Source of the DNA: Marinifilum sp.
Lineage (GTDB): Bacteria > Bacteroidota > Bacteroidia > Bacteroidales > CG2-30-32-10
Length of the DNA stretch: 45,057 nt
Assembly (NCBI GenBank): GCA_020718065.1
Contig: DYDE01000016.1
Location: forward strand, 1 to 45,057
Direction: 5' to 3'
A program made the translations under genes and the position numbers. The notes beneath the pieces were generated by a model that saw only the letters and a program-made list of their open reading frames with translations, was not told where the DNA came from and searched no databases. Positions within the stretch are counted from its first letter, which is position 1. The number at the start of each line of letters is the position of its first letter. This document shows positions 17,965-27,135 of the stretch, piece after piece.

Positions 17965-18819
17965 ATGGATAACAAACATATAGGAAATTCCAGTATAAAG
18001 GAAAAGCCCAGTGATGTTTTAACATATATGGGGAGCCCTTTTAGAAAGAATTCATTATATGGTGTCAAGAGAATTATTGCAGTTGCCTCAGGTAAGGGAG
18101 GTGTTGGCAAATCAACCGTGGCAGCTAACCTTGCAATTGCACTTGTCAATAGTGGCAAAGATGTAGCTATTATAGATGCCGATATTTATGGACCATCCAT
18201 ACCTCAATTATTTGATATTGAAAATGAGCTACCAAAAGAAACAATTGATGGTGCAAAAAAAATGATGATACCTATTGAAAAATATGGGGTTAAAATTATG
18301 TCAATAGGTTTTTTTAAAACTAATAATAAAGGGTTATATTGGCGTGGATCGATGGCAGCAAATGCAATATTACAGCTTGTAAAAAACACAAAATGGGGAG
18401 AAATTGACTATATGATAGTAGATTTTCCTCCAGGAACAGGCGATATACAACTAAGCTGCCTTCAAAAAATAAAATTTAGTGGAGCAATCATTGTCACCAC
18501 ATCGCAAGAAATTGCACTTTGTGAAGCCAGAAAAGCAGCATCTATGTTTACCCACTATGAAATTGAAGTACCAATACTTGGTATTGTAGAAAACATGTCA
18601 TGGTTCATATCAGAAAAACATCCGGATGAAAAAAATTATTTGTTTGGTAAAGATGGTGGAAGAAAAATTGCCTCTGAATTGAAAACAGTGCTACTTGGAC
18701 AAATACCTTTGGTGAAGGAGGTTGGTGAAGCCACAGAAAAGGGGAATAGCGTTTTAAGTCAAAAAAACAAGATTATAATATCTGAATTTAATAAAATAGC
18801 CAATTTTTTGCTTTCGTGA
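17965..18819 (+). CDS. Mrp/NBP35-family P-loop ATPase (Fe-S cluster carrier-like)
   Basis: Deviant Walker A GKGGVGKST, DADIYGPSIPQLF, VDFPPGTGDIQL, VENMSWF; no CPxC motif after VENMSWF. Confidence 0.93.
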   Translation: MDNKHIGNSSIKEKPSDVLTYMGSPFRKNSLYGVKRIIAVASGKGGVGKSTVAANLAIALVNSGKDVAIIDADIYGPSIPQLFDIENELPKETIDGAKKMMIPIEKYGVKIMSIGFFKTNNKGLYWRGSMAANAILQLVKNTKWGEIDYMIVDFPPGTGDIQLSCLQKIKFSGAIIVTTSQEIALCEARKAASMFTHYEIEVPILGIVENMSWFISEKHPDEKNYLFGKDGGRKIASELKTVLLGQIPLVKEVGEATEKGNSVLSQKNKIIISEFNKIANFLLS

Positions 18820-18867
18820 AAAATATCATATACCAGATTTTATTGAATTATAAATGGTTAAAAAGAA

Positions 18868-19143
18868 ATGTTTAAAGAGAAAAGAATTAACAAAACACAT
18901 TTGCCAGTAATTGACATTTCAAAATGTAGCAATTGTGACTTGTGTTATATTGCATGCACTTATGGTACTATAAATAAAAGAAACAGTATGGCATGTGCAA
19001 AATGCATTAAATATTGTTTTTCTATTAATGTCCCATGCAACCCTGAACATTATGTATTCGATTATAAGCATTGTAATGCATGCGGTTTATGCATTTCGGT
19101 GTGCAAAAACAAAGCAATTTTTTGGTATAAGATTAATGGCTAA
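18868..19143 (+). CDS. 4Fe-4S ferredoxin-type protein
   Basis: CSNCDLCYIAC and CNACGLCISVC motifs plus an additional central CAKCIKYC...C. Confidence 0.88.
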   Translation: MFKEKRINKTHLPVIDISKCSNCDLCYIACTYGTINKRNSMACAKCIKYCFSINVPCNPEHYVFDYKHCNACGLCISVCKNKAIFWYKING

Positions 19144-19177
19144 GGTTAAAAAATTGATCATTAATACTATAAACTTA

Positions 19178-19211
19178 TGCTATATTAAATTACAAATAAT
19201 TTAATATAGCA
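19178..19211. terminator. Perfect 15-bp hairpin between convergent operons
   Basis: TGCTATATTAAATTA-CAAA-TAATTTAATATAGCA. Confidence 0.55.
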
Positions 19212-19336
19212 ACAATCGGATCTCTTTAATTTAAATAATACATATTTGCAAAGATTAGTAAAATTCAATGAAAAGAATTGCTCAGAAAAATCTGTTACAA
19301 ACCAATGTGTCATCAAATTGTATTTAAGTGAATATT

Positions 19337-19732
19337 TTAAACAGTTTTTGTATATACCTCAAACAAAGGTGGCATAGCAATATGCTTTTTAACAGCACAT
19401 AAATTGGCGACACTAATTAAAGCATCCTTATATTTTTCGGGGAAATCGGAAGGAATTTGAATCTCAATATTGATATCGCTGACCATTTTGGTAATTTCAT
19501 CCACAAAGATTTCCTGAACAATTTTTATGTTTTCGGTTGGTAGTTTGCGTTCGTTGCAGAATGACTTTACATATATGCCGGCACAAGTGCCAATGGATGC
19601 CAAAAACAAATCAAAAGGAGAGGGAGCAGAAGCATCCCCTCCTTTACTAACAGGTTGGTCTGTTTTTACAACATAGCCATTTATGTTGGCATTCACTTTT
19701 TTGTTGCCTGCAAAAGTTACTTCAATTTTCAT
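19337..19732 (-). CDS. OsmC family protein
   Basis: GGDASAPSPFDLFLASIGTCAGIYVKSFC; second Cys in ANLCAVKKHI. Confidence 0.9.
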   Translation of the reverse strand: MKIEVTFAGNKKVNANINGYVVKTDQPVSKGGDASAPSPFDLFLASIGTCAGIYVKSFCNERKLPTENIKIVQEIFVDEITKMVSDINIEIQIPSDFPEKYKDALISVANLCAVKKHIAMPPLFEVYTKTV

Positions 19733-19757
19733 AAATTCTTAAATTAACATAATTACT

Positions 19758-20828
19758 TTAACAACAAGATTTCAAAGTGGTCATTTCTGGTTTACCCAAG
19801 TCTTCGCCATTTATACCTTTAAATTTATCTTCGAGAATATAAGGATATCCCATTTTATTGAGCAAAGGAACCACATCTACCTGATGTACCTGCAAGCCAA
19901 TATCCCATGGATTGTACCCAAGAATTAAACCTGCCAATTCCTCATAGGTGAGAACAGGTATTCCATATCCTTTATCATCATAGGTTTTGCCTTCCATCTC
20001 AGAGATCACATATTGCCATCTATCCATAAAAAAAGTGCAACCCGGACAGTTGGCAATAATCAAGTCGGGTTTGTAATTCTTCATAGATTCAAATTTTCTT
20101 TTGGTATTGGCAATGGAGTATCCCCTATTTGCTTTGATGAGGTATTGCCTGAATCCAAATCCACAACAATGTCTTCGTTCTGGATAATCGACCTGAATGC
20201 CTCCCCACTCATCAATTAAACCAGCCAAAACATAAGGATATTCAGCACCTCCAACTCCTTTGTCGGGAAATATCTTGGCATAGTGGCAACCAATATGTTC
20301 TACTACTTTCAAAGGTTTACCGGTTTCTTTATTTATGAGGCTGAATTTTGCTTTATCAGATATTTCTTTTCTGAATTTGAAAATGATATCGCTGGTATGA
20401 ACCAGGTTTTTAGGAATAGTAAATGTTTTGCCCGTAGAATCTAATAATAGTTTTCTGATTTTTACTTCCAAAGCGGGATTGTGCTTCCATGTTTCCAACA
20501 CTTCGGTATAAATACCGAAAGAAGTAACACAGGAACAAACAAAATTTTCATAACCGGCTTCGGTCATCAGGGCAAACTGACGGGCAACGACTGTCATGGT
20601 AGTTTCCATAGGAACAATGCCTGAGTGATAGGCTATACCGGTACAAGTAGTTTGTTGCGGATCGTCGAAAATATCTTTATGTAATTCGTTTTTCAGGATT
20701 TTTAAAAACAATTCTTCAGCGGCAGGAAAGAAGTTCTGACGGATACAACTCCTTGCAAAATAATAATGATCTTCAGCAATATCTTTCTGATAAGTCGACC
20801 ATAGTTTTGATACCCCTTCTTTTATCAT
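19758..20828 (-). CDS. HdrB-like CCG-domain protein (heterodisulfide reductase B family)
   Basis: Second CCG motif GCHYAK..RRHCCGFGFRQYL..NCPGCTFFMDR; degenerate first motif CTGIAYHSG..CSC. Confidence 0.88.
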   Translation of the reverse strand: MIKEGVSKLWSTYQKDIAEDHYYFARSCIRQNFFPAAEELFLKILKNELHKDIFDDPQQTTCTGIAYHSGIVPMETTMTVVARQFALMTEAGYENFVCSCVTSFGIYTEVLETWKHNPALEVKIRKLLLDSTGKTFTIPKNLVHTSDIIFKFRKEISDKAKFSLINKETGKPLKVVEHIGCHYAKIFPDKGVGGAEYPYVLAGLIDEWGGIQVDYPERRHCCGFGFRQYLIKANRGYSIANTKRKFESMKNYKPDLIIANCPGCTFFMDRWQYVISEMEGKTYDDKGYGIPVLTYEELAGLILGYNPWDIGLQVHQVDVVPLLNKMGYPYILEDKFKGINGEDLGKPEMTTLKSCC

Positions 20829-21526
20829 ATCTTATCTTTTTTTGTGTTATAAACAGATTTAAAATAATCGTTGTTGACACCTTCGCCATATTCAACTCCA
20901 AGTTCTTTGGCTTTCATTTTGGAATATCTTTCTATCTTCGCGAAGCGTTCAGTTGCTCCAGTGATATCGAAGATACGCTGCAGATCGTTGAGAGATTCTT
21001 TGGAAGTATTGCGTAATGTGCCAGCACCTTCGTGTTTGTAATTGGTGCCAAGTCTTTTTAAAACTGAAGAGGAATTCTTTTGCATCCATTCCCATACAGG
21101 ACCCTGTTCGGGATACATTTCAGTATTAACTTCATCAATATAGACACAGTACCCGTGTTTAAGAATATGTTCACCTATGGTACGTTTGAGGGCTAATTGT
21201 TGCCTGCCTTTTTCAGACTCTGTAAAATAGCCTAAATCAGTGGATAAAGCCCGTAAAGCCTGAATAATATAACCCGGGACATTGCTTCTGGGACAACGGG
21301 TTTTGCAGGACAAACACTCGCCACATTGCCAGATGGTATCACTTTTGAGCAATTGTTCAATCTCGTCGTTGTTTTTATGCTGAACAGTATCCACCACCAA
21401 TCGGGGGTCATAATCGTAAAACTGTGCAGCCGGACAAATGGCAGTACATGTACCACAATTGATACAAGCATTCATCCCTTCCATAAACCGGATGTCTTCA
21501 GTTAACTTATGATATAAGTTTTCCAT
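20825..21526 (-). CDS. HdrC-like 4Fe-4S protein
   Basis: CINCGTCTAICP and CGECLSCKTRCP; ATGA-type 4-nt overlap with the HdrB-like gene. Confidence 0.9.
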   Translation of the reverse strand: MENLYHKLTEDIRFMEGMNACINCGTCTAICPAAQFYDYDPRLVVDTVQHKNNDEIEQLLKSDTIWQCGECLSCKTRCPRSNVPGYIIQALRALSTDLGYFTESEKGRQQLALKRTIGEHILKHGYCVYIDEVNTEMYPEQGPVWEWMQKNSSSVLKRLGTNYKHEGAGTLRNTSKESLNDLQRIFDITGATERFAKIERYSKMKAKELGVEYGEGVNNDYFKSVYNTKKDKI

Positions 21527-21538
21527 ATTGTGATTTAA

Positions 21539-22345
21539 TTATTTAATATATCCTATTGAAAAAACATCCCAGCCATTTTCTTTTGCCATTTGCATGGCAG
21601 GCTGCTTTTGCATAATGGCTCCACCCCAAAAATTGTGGTCATATATATGAGGTGTTTTAAACCAACTTTCAATATTCATAATGATTTGGATCTCCTTTGT
21701 TTCATCTTTATTAATTGTAAATGATGAAGCTGGAAGATTTACTTTAAAACTATTATCAACGTAGGCAATTATTGAATCAGTATTTATTATATTGTTTTTA
21801 TATATCTGCCCAATTCCCATATGGAAATTAAATGGGGCATTTTGATTACTGCTATTTTTCCAGAAACCATTTATCATTAGTAAATGATAACCACCTCCCA
21901 ATATATCGGGCCACATCATATTCACTTCTGGCGGATTAACAAACATAAATGATTTATTTTTCTCACTTCTAATACCAAAAACAAAGGTGATAGAATCGTA
22001 ATTTCCCACAGTAATATTATCATATATATTCCAGATTTTGGTATCAGGGATATCCTCATCAATATAATGTATCTCTTTCCATTCATTAATTGTTTTTGTT
22101 GAACCATCAGATTTATGTAGGTTAATTTCAGAAACAAAATACTTAATTTCAGAAACAGAATAATGATTACCAGCAGCATTCACATATTTCATTGAATCTT
22201 TTTGCAGTGGTTGTCCATCAACAAAATGGGTAAATTTAAGAATAAGCTTTCCCGTTCCAGTAATTGGCTCAGGTTTGTGTTTTTTACAAGAACAGAAAAC
22301 CAAAATACTAAAGATAAGAATTAGAATAAGTTTATATTTTAGCAC
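21539..22345 (-). CDS. MbnP-like lipoprotein
   Basis: Lipobox LVFCSC; GTGKLILKFTHFVDGQPL, YSVSEIKYFVSEINL, FVFGI, MMWPDILGGGYHLLMINGFW, FNFHMG motif series typical of the MbnP family. Confidence 0.85.
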   Translation of the reverse strand: MLKYKLILILIFSILVFCSCKKHKPEPITGTGKLILKFTHFVDGQPLQKDSMKYVNAAGNHYSVSEIKYFVSEINLHKSDGSTKTINEWKEIHYIDEDIPDTKIWNIYDNITVGNYDSITFVFGIRSEKNKSFMFVNPPEVNMMWPDILGGGYHLLMINGFWKNSSNQNAPFNFHMGIGQIYKNNIINTDSIIAYVDNSFKVNLPASSFTINKDETKEIQIIMNIESWFKTPHIYDHNFWGGAIMQKQPAMQMAKENGWDVFSIGYIK

Positions 22346-22347
22346 TT

Positions 22348-24468
22348 TTAAATATTTACGATAAAATTAATAAAAAACACCCTACCAGGTTCATAAAGTT
22401 TTTCGGTACTCCCAATAATCTTCCTATTCAGATGTTCATAATAAGGCCGATCCAAAATGTTATTAGCACCTACTGTAATATTAAAATATTTTAAAGGTTT
22501 GTAATTGACAGAGAAATTAAGTAACCCAAAACCAGAAGTTTCCATTTCATAAAAAGCATCTGACACACTTTTTTGAGATGCCACTAATCTGAAAGATAAT
22601 TTTGGAACCAATTTGTTGTTAAAAATTTTGTAATAAATAGAAATTGTTGATTCAAATGGTGGTATTTCAGGTAAAGGGTCGTTCTTGATCTCTTCTTCAC
22701 CAGTAACCTGATTATTAGTGATAATATATTTTGTTATTGTAACAGCGAAAGCCTGAGTATAAGCAGCAACTAGAGATACACCTAATTTATAATTTTCAAT
22801 GCTATTGAAGCCGAACTCAAAACCTCTGAAAAAGGCGAGGTCTATATTTGTAAATTGTTTTACCCCCAATGCTCCCTGCGTGGAAGGGTTAGCAATGGAA
22901 GGAGGTAATTTTTTACCAGAGATATAATCCGAAACATAAGAATAAAATCCATTCAAATACATATTCCCTAATATTTCATTCTTATACAGGAAAGTTAAGT
23001 CTGCCTGGTAATTGGTTTCTGGTTTCAAGAGAGGATTTCCAATATAATCATAATTATCGAAACCAACAGTCATAAACTTAATATACCTTTCAAGCATATT
23101 AGGACTGCGCACTCCCCTGCCTAAAGCAATGCTGATAGAAAATGATTTTGACAATTCGGTAGTAGCTCCGATACTACCACTTAAATTAAAATATTTAGAA
23201 CTATTGTTTTGAAAATATGAAATATCATCTCTAATAATCTTCAACGTATCGGCTGAAGAAGCATAATTGTAATCTCCCCTTAATGAAAGAATAAAATTAA
23301 AATTTCTGATATTTTTTTTTAGTTCTGTAAACAAACCAGTATTCTGTATTTTTGATTGGAGCCAAACATTTGTTTTTTTTGTAGATATAGTAGTTAAAGT
23401 ATCCATCGTCATTTTCATTGTCATCGATTTTGTGCCGTCTTTATATATGTCCTCATAATCTACACCAACATTTATTAATAATGATTTACTCTGCAAGTAT
23501 GACAATTCCATTCTTCCTCCTCTATTCGTAGCATCAACCATGGTCTTTGCTTGCATGGTAGCATAATTGGCTCTTTTGGAATTATCCATAACATGTTTCA
23601 CTTCTGAATTATATGCTCCAATGGTTAGTGATTTATATTTTTCAGATAGATTTGTTGCCTGATAATTAAAAGAAGTAATATATGTATCATCACTAACTTC
23701 ATCCATTGGCAAAGCGGAGTATGAAACATCTCTACCATGATCTTCCATATATGATAAATAAATGGTATGGTTTTCTTTTGGGGAATAGCCGATACTTCCA
23801 TTGTAATTGTATTTCTTGAAAGATGATTTAATCATCTTATCATTTCCATCATGATAATTACCATAGTTTTTATATCCACCTGCAAGGTTGAAGAAAATAG
23901 AATTATTACCACCATAGAGAGAAAGATGTTCACGCTGTCCATTCCAATTGGTTTCAAAACCATACAATGCCTTGGCATGTATTTCAAATTTATCGAAAGG
24001 TTGTGCTTTAATTGTTTGAATGTTTATAGTGCCTCCTAAAACAGATCCATATTTTAATACATATGGACCTTTAATTACTTCCATTTTTTCTATTTCTTCC
24101 GCTTCGATGTGCGATGTAACAGGATCCATGCGACTAGGGCATCCACCTTCAATTTTGATACCATCATTTAAAACCACATTAATCTGGCTTGCTCTAAAAC
24201 CTCTGACAACTGGATCAATTGCAGCTCCACCTTTTCTAACTCCTGATACATTTGGTGTTGTGCGAAGAAAATCACCAATATCGCGGATGGCGGTTTGCTC
24301 AATATCTAACTTGCATATCTTCGGAGATAAGTTGTAGTATGGTAATTTACTTTCAATCAAAACCTCTTTAAGAGGAATAATAGTATCATCAGCTATTTGT
24401 GCCGATAAATTGTATGTAATATTTAGTAAAATTACAAATACAACAAAAATTAGTTGATATTTTTTCAT
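22348..24468 (-). CDS. TonB-dependent receptor, OprC/NosA-like (putative copper)
   Basis: Signal peptide; plug with GGCPSRMDPVTSHIEAEEIEKMEVIKGPYVLKYGSVLGGTINI; C-terminal aromatic beta-barrel signature. Confidence 0.9.
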   Translation of the reverse strand: MKKYQLIFVVFVILLNITYNLSAQIADDTIIPLKEVLIESKLPYYNLSPKICKLDIEQTAIRDIGDFLRTTPNVSGVRKGGAAIDPVVRGFRASQINVVLNDGIKIEGGCPSRMDPVTSHIEAEEIEKMEVIKGPYVLKYGSVLGGTINIQTIKAQPFDKFEIHAKALYGFETNWNGQREHLSLYGGNNSIFFNLAGGYKNYGNYHDGNDKMIKSSFKKYNYNGSIGYSPKENHTIYLSYMEDHGRDVSYSALPMDEVSDDTYITSFNYQATNLSEKYKSLTIGAYNSEVKHVMDNSKRANYATMQAKTMVDATNRGGRMELSYLQSKSLLINVGVDYEDIYKDGTKSMTMKMTMDTLTTISTKKTNVWLQSKIQNTGLFTELKKNIRNFNFILSLRGDYNYASSADTLKIIRDDISYFQNNSSKYFNLSGSIGATTELSKSFSISIALGRGVRSPNMLERYIKFMTVGFDNYDYIGNPLLKPETNYQADLTFLYKNEILGNMYLNGFYSYVSDYISGKKLPPSIANPSTQGALGVKQFTNIDLAFFRGFEFGFNSIENYKLGVSLVAAYTQAFAVTITKYIITNNQVTGEEEIKNDPLPEIPPFESTISIYYKIFNNKLVPKLSFRLVASQKSVSDAFYEMETSGFGLLNFSVNYKPLKYFNITVGANNILDRPYYEHLNRKIIGSTEKLYEPGRVFFINFIVNI

Positions 24469-24666
24469 AATAATTATAAAGAGAATTTTATTTTTTTTGT
24501 TTTTTCGATGTAAACATTATTTAATTCTTTATTATATGGAATAAATTAGTATTTTAAATCAAAAACCAATAAAGAAAAGATATTAATAAAGTCCATTAAA
24601 ATTCAAGCAAAATTGATTATACAATAATTTATTGCTGAAAGTTCATCGTTTCTAGTCTCTATAATC

Positions 24667-24684
24667 TATATATATATATATATA
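24667..24684. repeat. (TA)9 microsatellite
   Basis: TATATATATATATATATA in the intergenic region. Confidence 0.9.
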
Positions 24685-24745
24685 CTATGATAATTAAAAC
24701 CAAGCTCAAACTCATGTTGCATAGAAGGTAATTTAAGTGTTTTTA

Positions 24746-26524
24746 TTACGCATTCGATTTTACATAGTTCACCATACCTTTTGAGTCGAATATTGCCATT
24801 AATTTTGCTGGTAATGGGGAGAATTTAAATTGTTTACTCCCAACCAAAACAACACCTTCTGCATAGTTAATAGAAACCTTGTCCCCCTGTTTATAATTAT
24901 CAACAGCTTCTGGCAAAACAATTATAGGCAAACCTTGGTTAACAGATGAGCGATAAAATATTCTGTTTACAGATTTACAAATAACAGCTTTAATACCTGC
25001 GTATGCTAACCCAACAGATGGATGTTCGCGGGAACTACCACAACCAAAATTTGCACCAGCAATTATAATATCATTTGGTTTTACTCGTTCAGTAAAACTG
25101 TCATCAAATCCTTTAAAAAGATAAGGCATTATTTTATCACCTTCCGAACTATTAATGTTATATGTTAATTTTCCAGCGAACATCTGATCAGTATTAAGAT
25201 TATCAACATCAGCATAATGCCATGTGTTTTCAGCATACCTATCTTCACCTTGTTTAATTTCAACAGTCTTGCTTTGCTCGGCAGCATAGGGGAATTTATC
25301 ATTTGCAGTAATGCCCCTTGGGTCTATAATCTCACCTTTAACAGCAGAAAGCGCCACCGTAGCAGGTGAAGCAAGCCATATATTGGCATTTTTATTACCC
25401 ATTCTTCCAAGAAAATTGCGATTTGCTGTAGAAATAACATTATAACCATCTGCAGGAATACCTTGACCAGTTCCCAAACAAGGACCACAAGAAGGAGAAA
25501 GTATGTTTGCACCAGCATCGAAAAAGATCTTTATCAAACCTTCATCCATTGCGAGCATATATATCATTTGTGAAGCAGGAATAATCAAAAGCTGAACATC
25601 TTCATAGACTTTTTTCCCTTTAAGAATTTCTGCAGCAATTCTTAAATCTTCAATTCTTCCATTGGTGCATGTTCCAATTAAAGCTTGATGTAATTTAGTT
25701 CCTTGAACTTCCGAAATAGCTTTTACATTATCAACATTGTGTGGACATGATGCTACTGGAAAAATACTATTTAAGTCAATTTCAATTTCTTTAAAGTATT
25801 TTGCATCCTCATCAGCCCAAGTACCCTGTATTTTTTCTCCTAAAAATTCACTTAGTATGTCATCTGAAGGGAAAGCAGCATTTTTCGCACCCATTTCAGA
25901 AGCCAAATTAGCTATTGTCATTCTATCAGAAATGGAAAGTGCTTTTACACCTTCACCATGATATTCGATTGACATATAATCTGCTCCGCTTGAACCAATC
26001 ATTCCAATAATCCATAAAGCTAAATCTTTTGCATAAACTCCTTTTTGAAGTTTCCCTTTTAAGGTTATTTTAACTGACTCAGGAACCCTAAACCATGTTT
26101 CCCCTTGTTTCCACAACCCTGCAGTTTCAGTTCTGTCTATTCCTGCTGCAAATGAATTAAAAGCTCCTGCAGTACAAGTATGACTATCACTACCTACAAT
26201 TATCATATTGGGTTTTGCATAAAAAGAAACCAACTGATGACATATTCCTTTTCCAACATCATGAAACTTTTTAATACCTTGTTTTTTTACAATATTCCTG
26301 ATTTTCTGATAATCATTTGCAAGTTTTTCGTTTGTTGGTGGAGCATTATGATCAAGAATAATTAATATTTGCTCAGGAAAAGCAACCTTTTCACCATTCA
26401 TTTTTTTAAAAGTACTTTCTATACTTGCTGTATTATCGTGCGATAACACAATATCCGGTTTTTTAAATACAATACTTCCAGTCTCAGCTCCTAATATTTT
26501 TTCGGCAAATGTTTTTCCTTTCAT
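24746..26524 (-). CDS. Aconitase-superfamily dehydratase (homoaconitase/isopropylmalate isomerase-like), large and small subunits fused
   Basis: VGSDSHTCTAGAFNSFAAGIDRTE, IGTCTNGRIEDL, SPSCGPCLG, then swivel domain GANFGCGSSREHP. Confidence 0.93.
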   Translation of the reverse strand: MKGKTFAEKILGAETGSIVFKKPDIVLSHDNTASIESTFKKMNGEKVAFPEQILIILDHNAPPTNEKLANDYQKIRNIVKKQGIKKFHDVGKGICHQLVSFYAKPNMIIVGSDSHTCTAGAFNSFAAGIDRTETAGLWKQGETWFRVPESVKITLKGKLQKGVYAKDLALWIIGMIGSSGADYMSIEYHGEGVKALSISDRMTIANLASEMGAKNAAFPSDDILSEFLGEKIQGTWADEDAKYFKEIEIDLNSIFPVASCPHNVDNVKAISEVQGTKLHQALIGTCTNGRIEDLRIAAEILKGKKVYEDVQLLIIPASQMIYMLAMDEGLIKIFFDAGANILSPSCGPCLGTGQGIPADGYNVISTANRNFLGRMGNKNANIWLASPATVALSAVKGEIIDPRGITANDKFPYAAEQSKTVEIKQGEDRYAENTWHYADVDNLNTDQMFAGKLTYNINSSEGDKIMPYLFKGFDDSFTERVKPNDIIIAGANFGCGSSREHPSVGLAYAGIKAVICKSVNRIFYRSSVNQGLPIIVLPEAVDNYKQGDKVSINYAEGVVLVGSKQFKFSPLPAKLMAIFDSKGMVNYVKSNA

Positions 26525-26574
26525 ATATAATTGGGTTTAATAGTTTTTCAAAAATACAATTATTTTAAAATATT

Positions 26575-26979
26575 CTAAAAAAATGGTAATAGTTTTTCTA
26601 ATAACCATTCGGGAGCAGGACTTGGCCGTTTTGTTTCTCTTTTTACGAAAACATGAATGGTTTCCCCGAAATTTATCAATAGATTTTGTTCATTAAATAT
26701 TTCATAATTATATTTTATTCGGGTATCAGGTAATTCTTTAATGCTCGTTTTTATTGTCAATAGATCATCATAAAAAGCAGGTTTAATGTATTTGACGTAT
26801 AATGACAATACTGGCATTATAAATCCCTTTTCTTCTACCATTTTATATGGAAGACCAAGCTGTCTCATTGCTTCTACACGGGCTACTTCATAATATTGAC
26901 CATAGTTGCCGTAATAAACGTAACTCATCTGGTCTGTTTCAGAATACCTTACCCTGATTTGTGTTTCAGATATATACAT
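26575..26979 (-). CDS. Acyl-CoA thioesterase, YbgC/4HBT hotdog type
   Basis: RVRYSETDQMSYVYYGNYGQYYEVARVEAMRQLG. Confidence 0.92.
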   Translation of the reverse strand: MYISETQIRVRYSETDQMSYVYYGNYGQYYEVARVEAMRQLGLPYKMVEEKGFIMPVLSLYVKYIKPAFYDDLLTIKTSIKELPDTRIKYNYEIFNEQNLLINFGETIHVFVKRETKRPSPAPEWLLEKLLPFF

Positions 26980-27135
26980 GGGTTTAAAAATGTTTTTTAT
27001 TTCTTAGCAAAAATACTTATTTATATTTTATTATTTTTTTGTAATAAAAATTAATTCTAAATAACAAAAACACTTGTTTATTCAATATTCTTATATTATC
27101 ATTGTAAATCTATCATAATAGAAATTAGTATTGTA

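Noticed and set aside
15635-19143. Nitrogenase or FeMo-co biosynthesis cluster because of NifX-like proteins
   Set aside because: No nifHDK, nifE/N or radical-SAM NifB; NifX-fold proteins are widespread outside nitrogen fixers.
24667-24684. (TA)9 tract as a phase-variation switch
   Set aside because: Intergenic and far from clear promoter elements; short AT dinucleotide tracts are expected at this base composition.
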